From: Acidobacteriota bacterium
GTDB taxonomy: Bacteria > Acidobacteriota > Terriglobia > Acidiferrales > UBA7541
DNA length: 64,000 nucleotides
Direction of reading: 5' to 3'
NCBI GenBank assembly: GCA_013289955.1
Contig: JABCYZ010000002.1
Coordinates: forward strand, 310,001 to 374,000
Below, in pieces: positions 44,357 through 52,570 of the stretch. Every line of letters begins with the position of its first letter. The first letter of the stretch is position 1. Both the position numbers and the translations under genes were made by a program. The notes beneath the pieces were generated by a model. That model ran no database searches. It saw nothing but the letters and a program-made list of their open reading frames with translations, and was not told the origin of the DNA.

Positions 44357-47077
44357 ATGCACTGGCTCCGTCGTCTCTTCGAGAAACAACAAGCCGAGAA
44401 ATATCTCGACGCCGAACTCCGCGATCATCTCGAGCGCCAAATCTCCGATTCGATCGCCGCCGGAATGCCTTCCGAGGAAGCCCGCCGCCGCGCTCACCTC
44501 GATTTCGGCGGCCTCGAATCCATCAAACAGCAAACTCGCGAATCCCACCGCGGCAACCTTCTCGAAACTCTTTTTCTGGACTTACGCTACGCCATGCGCA
44601 ATCTTCAGAAAGACCGCCGCTTCGCTATGGTCGCGATTTTCGCACTGGCACTCGGCATCGGCTCTTCCACGGTGGTCTTCAGCATTTTCTACAGTTTGTT
44701 TTTCAATGCGTTTGCCGCAAAAGACGCGAGCCGGTTGGTTGTTCCGGTGATTCAGAACACGGAAAACACGGGCCCGTCCGGCAGCAATCTAGAACCTCTG
44801 ACGCTTCATCTTGCCGATCTCGACGCGGTGCGCGAACAGAATCGAGTCTTTGAAAACATCGTTGGCTACATTGTGGAAATGGTGCTCGCCAATGACGGCT
44901 CCCAGATGTACCAGTTTTCCAGTACCCGCGTGACTTCCGAAGCTTTTGTTTTTTATGGTATGCCGCCGCTCCTCGGTCGCGGGATCGCCCCGGAAGATGG
45001 AAAGCCCGGAGCGCCTCCCGTTTTTGTGATGAGTTACAAAACATGGAAAGGCATATTCCACGAGGATCCGAAAATTCTCGGCAAGATTCTTACCATCGAT
45101 GGCGAGCCGCGGACGCTGGTGGGCGTCATGCCCCCGCGCTTCCAAGCTTATGGTTTGCAAGCCCAAATCTGGATTCCGCTCACGCGCTCTCGTGACACGC
45201 CGCGCGCCGAGGAAGAATCAGCGGCGGCTGTCTTGGCTCGCCTGAGGCCGGGCATAACCATCGAGGCCGCTTCGGCGGACCTCGATGGGATCGTCAAACG
45301 CCTTGCGCTTCTTCATCCGGACGATTTTCCAAAACATTTCGCGACGCGAGTGCAATCCGCAACAGATTCCCTGCTGGGCCCACAGGGAGGCAGGACGCAA
45401 TTCCATTCCGACATGAAGCATCTGCTCTACGATTTGCTTGCCGCGGTCGCGATGCTGCTCTTTATCGCGTGCAGCAACGTCGCGAATCTTCTTCTGGCTC
45501 GCGCCACCGTGCGAGAAAAGGAAATGGCGGTACGCTCCGCTCTCGGCGCCACGCGCGGCCGGCTGGTTCGCCAGCTCTTAGCCGAGAGTTCCGTGCTGGC
45601 GATGGCCGCTTGCGTCGTAGGTTGCCTGCTCGCGTGGTTCGGCATGAAATTCGTCCCCGGGATTGTCCCGAGCACGGGAGACCTCTATGCGGGCGGGCGC
45701 CTCGGCACGGAATCGGGGTTTGGTTTGAGCGCACCTCTATTCTTCTTCGCTCTGGCGCTTACAGCCCTCACAACGCTGATCTGCGGATTGGCTCCGGCCC
45801 TTCGTGTCGCCCGCACCGATTTGCAGCCGCAACTGGCAGGCACGGGCAAAGGCGTAAACGGCAGGGCGCGCCACGGTAGGCTTCGCGCCGCACTGGTCGT
45901 CGCTGAGGTCGCTCTCGCTATTGTCCTCTTGATCGGCACCGGCCTGATGATGCGCAGCTTCTTCCTTCTCACCCGCGTCGACCTGGGCTTCAATCCCAAG
46001 AACGTCTTGTTCGTCGTTTTCTCGCCTCAGGTAAGCAAGAACAATCCCTCCGTTTCGCTGCAAACATTCGCTTCGCCGCAGGGATTGCTGCTGCTCCGCG
46101 ATGTCGCAGAACGATTGAAATCCTTGCCGGGCGTAGCCCATGTTTCGATCGAGAACGCAATGCCGGGTTATAGCCCGTCGGCCGGACCCAAAGTGACGGT
46201 GCCTGGGGCGACTCATACCGAAGATGCTGGTATTTTTGCCTGTGACGAAAATCTGGTTCCAACGCTCGAGCTGCGCATGGTCCAGGGCCGCTGGCTTACC
46301 GAACAAGAGGTGCGAACGGCGCAATACGTCGGAGTGATCAGCCAGCGACTGGCGCGCGACTTTTTTGGCGATGCGAATCCGGTCGGAAGACAAATCCAGG
46401 TGAAAGCCTTCAAAGGCCCGTCTGAGGCAACGCAAGATGCCGAATTCCAAATCGTTGGTGTCGTCCAAGATGTGGTCAGCGCCGGCCCGCAACAGCCCAC
46501 CATGCCCATGATCTTTCTTCCCTACACGGTTCGCGGTGGATTCGTTTTTCTTTTGAAGACAACCGTGGAGCCAGCTTCCTTGGCGCACGCCGTCGAGGAA
46601 CAAGTGTGGGCTGTGGATCGCAACGAAATTATTGCGCTGGCCACTCCGCTCGAAGATTTCCTGCAGAGATTTACCTACGCCACGCCGGAGTTTGGTCTGT
46701 TGATCGCAACGCCGCTCGCGAGTATCAGCCTGCTGCTCGTAATCGTCGGCGTCTTCAGCGTGATGGCCTACACCGTCTCGCTAGAGACGCAAGAGATCGG
46801 CATCCGCATGGCCCTTGGCGCTCAGCAAGGCACCATCCTACGGATGATTCTCACAAAGGGCGCGGGCTTGCTTGCAACAGGAATTGTCCTGGGACTCTCC
46901 GCCAGCTATGCACTAACGCGTTTCCTCGCGAGCCAAATCTGGGGCGTTTCCGCCACCGATCCCTGGACGTTCACGGCCGTGGCCGCCTTCGTCGTCGCAG
47001 TGGGCTTGGGTGCCTGCTTCCTGCCCGCCCGCCGCGCCACAGAAGTCGATCCCCTCGTCGCTCTCCGTTATGAATGA
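44357..47077 (+). CDS. ADOP-family FtsX/MacB-like permease 2
   Basis: 906-residue paralogue of the preceding gene, same architecture: MHWLRRLFEKQQ start, DFGGLE segment, helix near FALALGIGSSTVVF, two periplasmic cores, and ends with TQEIGIRMALGAQQG and DPLVALRYE. The first 190 nt are strongly alike in DNA between the two copies, while the periplasmic cores differ much more, which suggests duplication followed by divergence of the substrate-facing parts. The gap from gene 1 is 106 nt. Confidence 0.88.
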   Translation: MHWLRRLFEKQQAEKYLDAELRDHLERQISDSIAAGMPSEEARRRAHLDFGGLESIKQQTRESHRGNLLETLFLDLRYAMRNLQKDRRFAMVAIFALALGIGSSTVVFSIFYSLFFNAFAAKDASRLVVPVIQNTENTGPSGSNLEPLTLHLADLDAVREQNRVFENIVGYIVEMVLANDGSQMYQFSSTRVTSEAFVFYGMPPLLGRGIAPEDGKPGAPPVFVMSYKTWKGIFHEDPKILGKILTIDGEPRTLVGVMPPRFQAYGLQAQIWIPLTRSRDTPRAEEESAAAVLARLRPGITIEAASADLDGIVKRLALLHPDDFPKHFATRVQSATDSLLGPQGGRTQFHSDMKHLLYDLLAAVAMLLFIACSNVANLLLARATVREKEMAVRSALGATRGRLVRQLLAESSVLAMAACVVGCLLAWFGMKFVPGIVPSTGDLYAGGRLGTESGFGLSAPLFFFALALTALTTLICGLAPALRVARTDLQPQLAGTGKGVNGRARHGRLRAALVVAEVALAIVLLIGTGLMMRSFFLLTRVDLGFNPKNVLFVVFSPQVSKNNPSVSLQTFASPQGLLLLRDVAERLKSLPGVAHVSIENAMPGYSPSAGPKVTVPGATHTEDAGIFACDENLVPTLELRMVQGRWLTEQEVRTAQYVGVISQRLARDFFGDANPVGRQIQVKAFKGPSEATQDAEFQIVGVVQDVVSAGPQQPTMPMIFLPYTVRGGFVFLLKTTVEPASLAHAVEEQVWAVDRNEIIALATPLEDFLQRFTYATPEFGLLIATPLASISLLLVIVGVFSVMAYTVSLETQEIGIRMALGAQQGTILRMILTKGAGLLATGIVLGLSASYALTRFLASQIWGVSATDPWTFTAVAAFVVAVGLGACFLPARRATEVDPLVALRYE

Positions 47078-47215
47078 AAGATTCAAGCCCTTTCACCTGA
47101 GTTTTGAGGTCCCCGGCCGGTCTCGGGACGGGAGGGAGGCTCGCTACAATGGACAGAACTGTCCTGTCGTTGCTTTCTGAAAAAGGCCGGGAAGGCGAAT
47201 TCATCGAGCTCGTGA

Positions 47216-47563
47216 TTACCCCGGTGGCCAGCGGAACTGCCGCCCACCTAGCAAGTGAAGATGCAGATGAGAGACGGATTGGCCGGCGCCGGCGCCATTG
47301 TTGAAAACCGTGCGATAACCCGCGAGCAGGTTGCGTTCGCGGGCAAGGTGCGCCGCGACCAGATGGAGTTTTCCGATGACCGCTTGATCCTCCGGCGTCG
47401 CGTCGTCCAGCGAAACAAAATGCTTTCGCGGGCATAGCAGGATGTGAGTAGGAGCCTGCGGGCTGATGTCCTCAAATGCAAAAACGTCGGGATCTTCGTA
47501 AATGATCTTGGACGGAATCTGTTTCGCAGCGATTTTACAGAACAGGCAGTCGGCGTTCATCAA
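47216..47563 (-). CDS. HIT-family nucleotide hydrolase
   Basis: 115 residues with the N-terminal CLFCKI zinc-like start, KHFVSLDD in the middle and the histidine triad HLHLHLLGG near the C-terminus. Histidine triad enzymes (HinT type) act on nucleoside phosphoramidates or related compounds. Its ATG lies inside the end of rlpA (4-nt overlap), so it is co-translated with that envelope gene. Confidence 0.92.
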   Translation of the reverse strand: MMNADCLFCKIAAKQIPSKIIYEDPDVFAFEDISPQAPTHILLCPRKHFVSLDDATPEDQAVIGKLHLVAAHLARERNLLAGYRTVFNNGAGAGQSVSHLHLHLLGGRQFRWPPG

Positions 47564-48393
47564 TTCCCTCCTGCAGGCGCGGCTTCGTCGAGACGCACGA
47601 CCATGGGTGCCACTCCTTCGCGGTTGCGGAGCTGCTCGCCGAACTGGCGTGCGGCATCTTCGCCAGAGACTTTGCCGACGCGCACGCGGTAGAAAGTGCC
47701 GTCAGGCGAATCGTACTGCTGGATGAAGATCGGCGAATACGAGAGATTCAAGCGGTCACGCAGCCGCTGCGCGTTGGCTTGATCCTTGAAGGCGCCGACC
47801 TGCACGGTAAAAAATCCCCCGGTGACGTCCACTCCTGGCGTGAGAACTTCCACGCGCACGGGCACGACGCCCGGGCCGATCGATTCAATCTCGCGCGCGG
47901 CGGCGAGCGAAAGATCGATTATACGATTGTCCACAAAAGGCCCGCGATCCGTGATGCGCACGGTTGTGGATTTGCCGTTGTTGAGATTCGTCACGCGCAC
48001 CATTGTTTCAAATGGCAGCGTGCGGTGCGCTGCCGTCAATTTGTACATGTCATAGATTTCGCCGTTCGAGGCGCGCCGCCCGTTGAATGGCACGCCGTAC
48101 CAGGAGGCGTTCCCTTCTTCCATGTAGCCCGCGGGTGCAGTGCCCGGGGAAACCTTGCTGCGCCTGGGGGCGGAGGGCGGCGTCGCGGGCGCGGCCGGAG
48201 GCTCGGTATCGGTGGCGCGTTTGGTGGATTCGATGGTGTCGGGGGAAGCGGTCGCAGGTTGCGAAGGAGCACTCGCGCGGCGCGTGGCGCATCCGGCAAG
48301 CGAGAGAAACAGGCAGGCGCAAGCGAGGCTCGGCAGAAAGTTCCGGGGAAAGGAAAAAGGGGGGCGGCGGCCCGTGGTACGCGAGCAGGTCAC
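47560..48393 (-). CDS. rlpA: RlpA-like septal lytic transglycosylase lipoprotein with SPOR domain
   Basis: 277 residues. Signal peptide with lipobox LAGC (about residue 34), a Pro/Ala linker, the double-psi beta-barrel domain (about 92-180, with ASWYGVPFNGRRASNGE and ITDRGPFVDNRIIDLS) and a C-terminal SPOR domain (about 198-272) that binds denuded septal peptidoglycan. Expected role: cleaving naked glycan strands at the division site. Precedes the HIT gene with a 4-nt overlap. Confidence 0.92.
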   Translation of the reverse strand: MTCSRTTGRRPPFSFPRNFLPSLACACLFLSLAGCATRRASAPSQPATASPDTIESTKRATDTEPPAAPATPPSAPRRSKVSPGTAPAGYMEEGNASWYGVPFNGRRASNGEIYDMYKLTAAHRTLPFETMVRVTNLNNGKSTTVRITDRGPFVDNRIIDLSLAAAREIESIGPGVVPVRVEVLTPGVDVTGGFFTVQVGAFKDQANAQRLRDRLNLSYSPIFIQQYDSPDGTFYRVRVGKVSGEDAARQFGEQLRNREGVAPMVVRLDEAAPAGGN

Positions 48394-48406
48394 TGACGGG
48401 CTCGCG

Positions 48407-48682
48407 TCATGACTGCGGCGGCGGTTTCGGCGATTCTTTTTCAGTGCGCGTGGAATTGCGCGATTCGATCCAGCCTGCTGCTTCGCTGAGCTTTTCTGAC
48501 ACTTCGCGCAAGAACTGCGCGGTGCGCTTTTCCGTTTCCGGCGCGACCTCTTCCTTCACGAAACTTTTCACACGCGCGAGTTCTTCGTCGACGCGCTTCC
48601 CAAAGTCCTCGAAGTTATTGATCTTTTTCAAGCGTGAAACCTCCTCGTCGATGCGGCGGCCGAATTCTTCAAATTTGTCCAT
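48407..48682 (-). CDS. Small helical protein with internal repeat
   Basis: 91 residues, highly charged and probably all-helical. Two tandem copies of a 20-residue unit (FEEFGRRIDEEVSRLKK and FEDFGKRVDEELARVKS) are followed by a third amphipathic helix and a Pro-rich tail. No named family. It is the first gene of the minus-strand unit with rlpA (13 nt away) and is divergent from the rhomboid gene. A coiled-coil scaffold is likely by shape only. Confidence 0.65.
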   Translation of the reverse strand: MDKFEEFGRRIDEEVSRLKKINNFEDFGKRVDEELARVKSFVKEEVAPETEKRTAQFLREVSEKLSEAAGWIESRNSTRTEKESPKPPPQS

Positions 48683-48768
48683 GGGTATGCTCGCGGCTCC
48701 TCGTTCACGGTATAAACCCGCGAATTCTGTATTATAGGAACGCGGTGCGTGGCTCGCAAGGAGGAGAA

Positions 48769-49785
48769 TTGGCGCTTTCCTATGTGTGGCAGCAGCGTTT
48801 GGAGCGCTGGAAGAATTTCGCGCGTGGACTTTTTGGCGGGGGCGGAGGCGAACAGCAGCGCCGTCCGCAGATTTGCCCGGCGTGCGGCTCGCTGGTGGGC
48901 ATCAGCGCCACACGGTGCCACGTTTGCGGCACAAACCTGCGCTTTTCTCTGGCCGCTTTCAGCAAGAAATTTTCGGGAGTCTTCGGCGAACACGAAGCGC
49001 CGGTAACCTCGGTACTCCTGATCATGAACTTTGTGATGCTCGGCGTCAGTTGGCTTGCCTACGCCGCCGTCGGCAAGGGAGGGGGCCTCACGATTTTATG
49101 GGGATTGGCTGGCGAGCCCCAATATCGGCTGGGCGCGAGCTTCGGTTTTCCTATTTTCTTTCAAAATGAGTGGTGGAGGCTCGTGACGGCCATGTTTCTG
49201 CACGGCGGGCTGATCCACATCGGATTCAACATGATGGCCTTGATGCAATTTGGGCCGGCGATCGAGGAACTGTACGGCTCCGCGCGATACCTGTTTATCT
49301 ATGTGTTCACGGGAGCGTTTGGATTTCTAGCGAGTGCGTTTACCGGACATTTTTCCCTGGGGGCGAGCGGCGCCTTGCTGGGCCTTGTAGGAGTCATGCT
49401 CGCGGTCACCTCAAAGCGCGGCGGCGCCTACATGCGAGATTTGCGTTCGAGGCTGATTAGCTCGGTGGTTATTCTGTTCGTTCTGGGCTTTTCTGGTTTC
49501 ATGGCCATGGATAATTGGGCGCATGGCGGCGGTTTGCTGGCCGGATTCGTGTTGGGGAAACTGTTTGCGGATCGGCAGCCGAATAATGCAAACGAACGCC
49601 GCAGGGCCTACGCACTGGGATGGCTGGCCGGAATCGTGATCGTCGCCAGCTTTGCGTTAATGGTCATGCACTATCGCGATCCAACGCCGTTTTCGCAGCA
49701 GGGTTCTTCGGTGAGAGTCGAACGATGCGTGTCGGCTGATTCGGCAACTCGTCCCCCTTCGGGAGGCAATTCCTGTACTCTGTAA
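48769..49785 (+). CDS. Rhomboid intramembrane protease with N-terminal zinc ribbon
   Basis: 338 residues. The N-terminus holds a zinc ribbon CPACG...CHVCG; membrane helices follow. The rhomboid fold is clear: HIGFN in helix 2, catalytic Ser200 in GASGALLG and His252 in WAHGGG. It cleaves membrane-spanning substrates. Start TTG 48769, 4 nt after AAGGAGG (48758-48764); the frame is open from 48634, but no other start has a ribosome binding site. The hypothetical gene at 49795 follows after 9 nt. Confidence 0.88.
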   Translation: MALSYVWQQRLERWKNFARGLFGGGGGEQQRRPQICPACGSLVGISATRCHVCGTNLRFSLAAFSKKFSGVFGEHEAPVTSVLLIMNFVMLGVSWLAYAAVGKGGGLTILWGLAGEPQYRLGASFGFPIFFQNEWWRLVTAMFLHGGLIHIGFNMMALMQFGPAIEELYGSARYLFIYVFTGAFGFLASAFTGHFSLGASGALLGLVGVMLAVTSKRGGAYMRDLRSRLISSVVILFVLGFSGFMAMDNWAHGGGLLAGFVLGKLFADRQPNNANERRRAYALGWLAGIVIVASFALMVMHYRDPTPFSQQGSSVRVERCVSADSATRPPSGGNSCTL

Positions 49786-49794
49786 GCGAGCAGG

Positions 49795-50118
49795 ATGCGC
49801 ACCCAGCTTATGGATCCCCATTCGATTGTTGTTGTGAGCTTGCACTCGCCCAAGGAGAAGGTCTGGGGCGAGCTATTGGACATTAATCCTTCGGGGGTTA
49901 CGCTGCGGGGGATCGATTTGAATTCCTTCGACCATTTTATCCGCCAGCTGAACGAGCCGGACGGTGAACGTATCGGACTGCCGACCATTTTTTTTCCGAT
50001 GAATCGCGTCGAGCGCGTGTCCCTTGATGAGCCGACAGGGTCGATTCCTTCCATGAACGAGCTCTTTGCCCGCAAAATTGGCCGCTCGCTTACCGAGTAT
50101 CTCTCGCAATTCGCATGA
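49795..50118 (+). CDS. Conserved-looking small hypothetical protein
   Basis: 107 residues, mixed alpha/beta, with a first half that resembles a small Sm-like or PilZ-like barrel (VVSLHSPKEKVWGELLDINPSGVTLRG) and a helical C-terminus. No family recognised. It starts 9 nt after the rhomboid gene, so the two are likely co-transcribed. Start ATG 49795, or Met 49810. Confidence 0.6.
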   Translation: MRTQLMDPHSIVVVSLHSPKEKVWGELLDINPSGVTLRGIDLNSFDHFIRQLNEPDGERIGLPTIFFPMNRVERVSLDEPTGSIPSMNELFARKIGRSLTEYLSQFA

Positions 50119-50195
50119 CGCCATCCGCCTCGCAGCAATTGCTTGAAGCAAATTGCATCCCAATGGCCGCCTCAACTGCGCTATCCTGAATTGCA

Positions 50196-50753
50196 ATGAA
50201 AGGCCGCATCTGGACGGTTCCCAATCAGATTACTTTGCTTCGGCTCGGCTTCCTGCCGTTCTTTCTCATTCTTATTTCCTACGAGCGTTATAAATGGGCC
50301 TTGCTGGTACTTGTGGTTGCGGGGCTATCGGACGGCATTGATGGTCTGCTCGCGCGGAGTCTGAATCAGCGGTCTTCTCTCGGCGCTTATCTCGATCCCA
50401 TCGCGGATAAGCTGCTGCTCTCTTCGTCGTTCGTTATTTTGGCATTCAAGAAACAGATCGCATGGTGGCTCACGATTATCGTCTTCAGCCGCGACATCCT
50501 GATTCTTGTCGTGGCCGTGGTGATACTGCTCATCTCGGGGTATCGGCCGTTTCCTCCCAGCATTTTCGGCAAGCTCACGACTGCCTTTCAAATCATACTG
50601 GTTTTCACCGTTGTCTTTTCCGCGGCATACCCGGACTTTCATCTCCGGAAGATCATTCATTTGCTCGTTTATGGCGTGACTTTTTTCAGCATCTTTTCGG
50701 CCCTTCATTATTCGTTCAGTACGGCGCGGCATCTCAGCAGTTCTTCTTCGTAG
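50196..50753 (+). CDS. pgsA: CDP-alcohol phosphatidyltransferase, PgsA-like
   Basis: 185-residue integral membrane enzyme with the CDP-alcohol phosphotransferase motif: LSDGIDGLLAR, then GAYLDPIADKLL, giving the spaced Asp residues. Best fit is phosphatidylglycerophosphate synthase (CDP-diacylglycerol plus glycerol-3-phosphate), though other acceptors in this family cannot be excluded. About four or five membrane helices. Start ATG 50196; 77 nt after the hypothetical gene. Confidence 0.85.
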   Translation: MKGRIWTVPNQITLLRLGFLPFFLILISYERYKWALLVLVVAGLSDGIDGLLARSLNQRSSLGAYLDPIADKLLLSSSFVILAFKKQIAWWLTIIVFSRDILILVVAVVILLISGYRPFPPSIFGKLTTAFQIILVFTVVFSAAYPDFHLRKIIHLLVYGVTFFSIFSALHYSFSTARHLSSSSS

Positions 50754-50815
50754 GAAAAACATTTACAGAGGTCACTGAGATCAGAGAGGGCGCGGAGAAA
50801 AACTTCTGCTCTCAC

Positions 50816-51487
50816 TCAGACCGGCATTGGCTTTGGGCCTGCCTCTGGAATCAACAATTTGGTTTCCGTCAGAGATTGAACCTGTTCGAGTGTTGTGTCC
50901 GGAGCCATCTCCCGGAGGAGGAGGCCTTCGGGAATGACGTCGATAAAGGCCAGTTCGGTGACGATATGATCAACGACTTCGACGCCGGTGAGCGGCAGGG
51001 TGCATTTTTTCAGGATTTTCGGTTTGTTGTCGCGCGTCGTGTGCTCCATGGCGATGTAGACGCGCTTTGCTCCGGCGACGAGGTCCATGGCGCCGCCCAT
51101 GCCTTTCAGCATTTTGCCGGGGATGGCCCAATTCGCTAAAGTTCCCTTTTCGTCCACTTGCAGTGCGCCAAGGACCGTTAGATCGACGTGGCCGCCGCGG
51201 ATCATGGCGAAGGAGTCGGCGGAGGAAAAATACGAGGTCCCCGGCAACTCCGTGACGGTTTCCTTGCCCGCATTGATGAGGTCGGGATCGACTTCTGATT
51301 CGCGCGGATAGGGGCCGACACCCAACATGCCGTTCTCGGATTGAAGAATGACGTCCATGCCCTGCGGGACGTAGTTCGCTATGGCCGTCGGCATGCCAAT
51401 GCCAAGATTGACGTAGTAGCCGTCGCGCAATTCCAGAGCGATGCGGCGCGCAATGCGTTCGCGTTTTTGGTCGTCGGTCAGCGGCAT
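50816..51487 (-). CDS. scoB: 3-oxoacid CoA-transferase subunit B
   Basis: 223 residues, beta subunit. The catalytic Glu51 is in QSENGMLG, with the GMPTAIANY and [10 protein letters not shown] motifs also present. With the alpha subunit it moves CoA between succinyl-CoA and 3-oxoacids such as acetoacetate. The alpha gene lies 76 nt upstream on the same strand, and a leader element related to that of tyrA lies just before its start. Confidence 0.92.
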   Translation of the reverse strand: MPLTDDQKRERIARRIALELRDGYYVNLGIGMPTAIANYVPQGMDVILQSENGMLGVGPYPRESEVDPDLINAGKETVTELPGTSYFSSADSFAMIRGGHVDLTVLGALQVDEKGTLANWAIPGKMLKGMGGAMDLVAGAKRVYIAMEHTTRDNKPKILKKCTLPLTGVEVVDHIVTELAFIDVIPEGLLLREMAPDTTLEQVQSLTETKLLIPEAGPKPMPV

Positions 51488-51499
51488 AAGAAGCTCTCG

Positions 51500-51521
51500 G
51501 TCGGCAGTTTACAGCTAAGAG
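51500..51521 (-). repeat. Leader element shared with tyrA
   Basis: Twenty-two bases located 12 nt before the scoB start. Compared with 58754-58775 upstream of tyrA, 17 of 22 positions match. It is not part of a coding frame. Could be a short dispersed repeat or an RNA element. Confidence 0.4.
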
Positions 51522-51563
51522 TCAAAACCAAATACAGGAGAGGCCTGCCCCTCCCCTGAAAAT

Positions 51564-52259
51564 TCAGAGTTTGCGCGTGGTGCGGCGTTCGATGCGCTTT
51601 TCGTATCTCGTTCCTTCTAGGACCGCGTCTACAAAGATGCCTGGGGTATGGATCTGGTCCGGGGGAAGTTGTCCCAGTTCGACGATCTCTTCGACTTCGG
51701 CGATTACATAGTCGGCGGCGGTGGCCATCATGGGATTGAAGTTGCGCGCGGTCTTGCGGTAGATGAGATTGCCCCAGCGATCGCCTTTCCAAGCCTTGAT
51801 GAAGGCGAAATTGCCGCGGATGGCGCGCTCGAGAACGTAGTGACGTCCGTCGAAGACGCGTGTTTCCTTGCCTTCGGCAACCATGGTGCCATAACCGGTG
51901 GGCGTGTAGAACGCTGGGATGCCTGCGCCGCCGGCACGGAGGCGTTCGGCTAGGGTGCCCTGCGGATTCAGCTCGACTTCCAACTCTCCGCTCAGGACCA
52001 GCTGCTCGAAGAGTTTGTTTTCGCCTACGTAGGTGGAAACCATCTTCTTGACCTGGCGATTTTGGAGCAGGATGCCGATGCCGAAGCCGTCGATGCCAGC
52101 GTTGTTGCTGACGATGGTGAGGTCTTTTGCGCCTTTGCGGCGGACGGCGGCTATGAGGTTTTCAGGGATGCCGCAGAGGCCGAAGCCCCCCATGAGGATG
52201 GTGGCGCCGTCGGTGAGCGTGGCGATGGCGGTGTCGGCAGGGGCGATACGCTTGTCCAA
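51564..52259 (-). CDS. scoA: 3-oxoacid CoA-transferase subunit A
   Basis: 231 residues, alpha subunit, with [18 protein letters not shown] near the N-terminus (CoA-binding) and a typical alpha fold ending in [11 protein letters not shown] start at TTG 52259 because GAGGAG lies 5 nt upstream and the product then begins at the normal place; the frame is open to 52427 but the added 56 residues have no family similarity. Transcribed before scoB. Confidence 0.92.
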   Translation of the reverse strand: MDKRIAPADTAIATLTDGATILMGGFGLCGIPENLIAAVRRKGAKDLTIVSNNAGIDGFGIGILLQNRQVKKMVSTYVGENKLFEQLVLSGELEVELNPQGTLAERLRAGGAGIPAFYTPTGYGTMVAEGKETRVFDGRHYVLERAIRGNFAFIKAWKGDRWGNLIYRKTARNFNPMMATAADYVIAEVEEIVELGQLPPDQIHTPGIFVDAVLEGTRYEKRIERRTTRKL

Positions 52260-52570
52260 GAGGGCTCCTCGGCAACTTGGCAGTGTACTGCAAGAGGGAG
52301 GTAGCCACGCAAGGAAGTCACGAGGTAACCAGCGCGCGCGGCGCGAGGCGGCTTTCAGCGTGCGTTTTGATGGCTCAAGCCCCGACCTTGAGTAGCCAAG
52401 CGCCGCGAGGTAAAACCAAGGAAACAATAGGATTAGCAGGGTTGCGTTCTTGTGCGTTCAGAGAGCGACGCCGCCGGCCGGGTGGGCTCCAGGCGGGGTG
52501 GAGCGGACAGCGGAAATGGTTTGCTTGTGGCTTTAATCAGAAATATCGATATTATAGTGGGATTTAATTC
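52260..52570. other. Divergent intergenic region between scoA and the GH3 gene
   Basis: About 310 nt, no gene. It holds the scoA Shine-Dalgarno (minus strand) and, near the GH3 start, an AT-rich patch with a perfect 12-bp palindrome overlapping a -10-like TATTAT. Confidence 0.5.
52542..52553 (+). promoter_or_regulatory. 12-bp palindrome before the GH3 gene
   Basis: AATATCGATATT at 52542-52553, overlapping TATTAT (52550-52555). It lies 17 nt upstream of the beta-glucosidase start. A possible sugar-responsive operator; inferred from position only. Confidence 0.4.

Noticed and set aside
52260..52427. N-terminal extension of scoA to 52427
   Set aside because: The added residues have no similarity to the family; TTG 52259 has a good Shine-Dalgarno.
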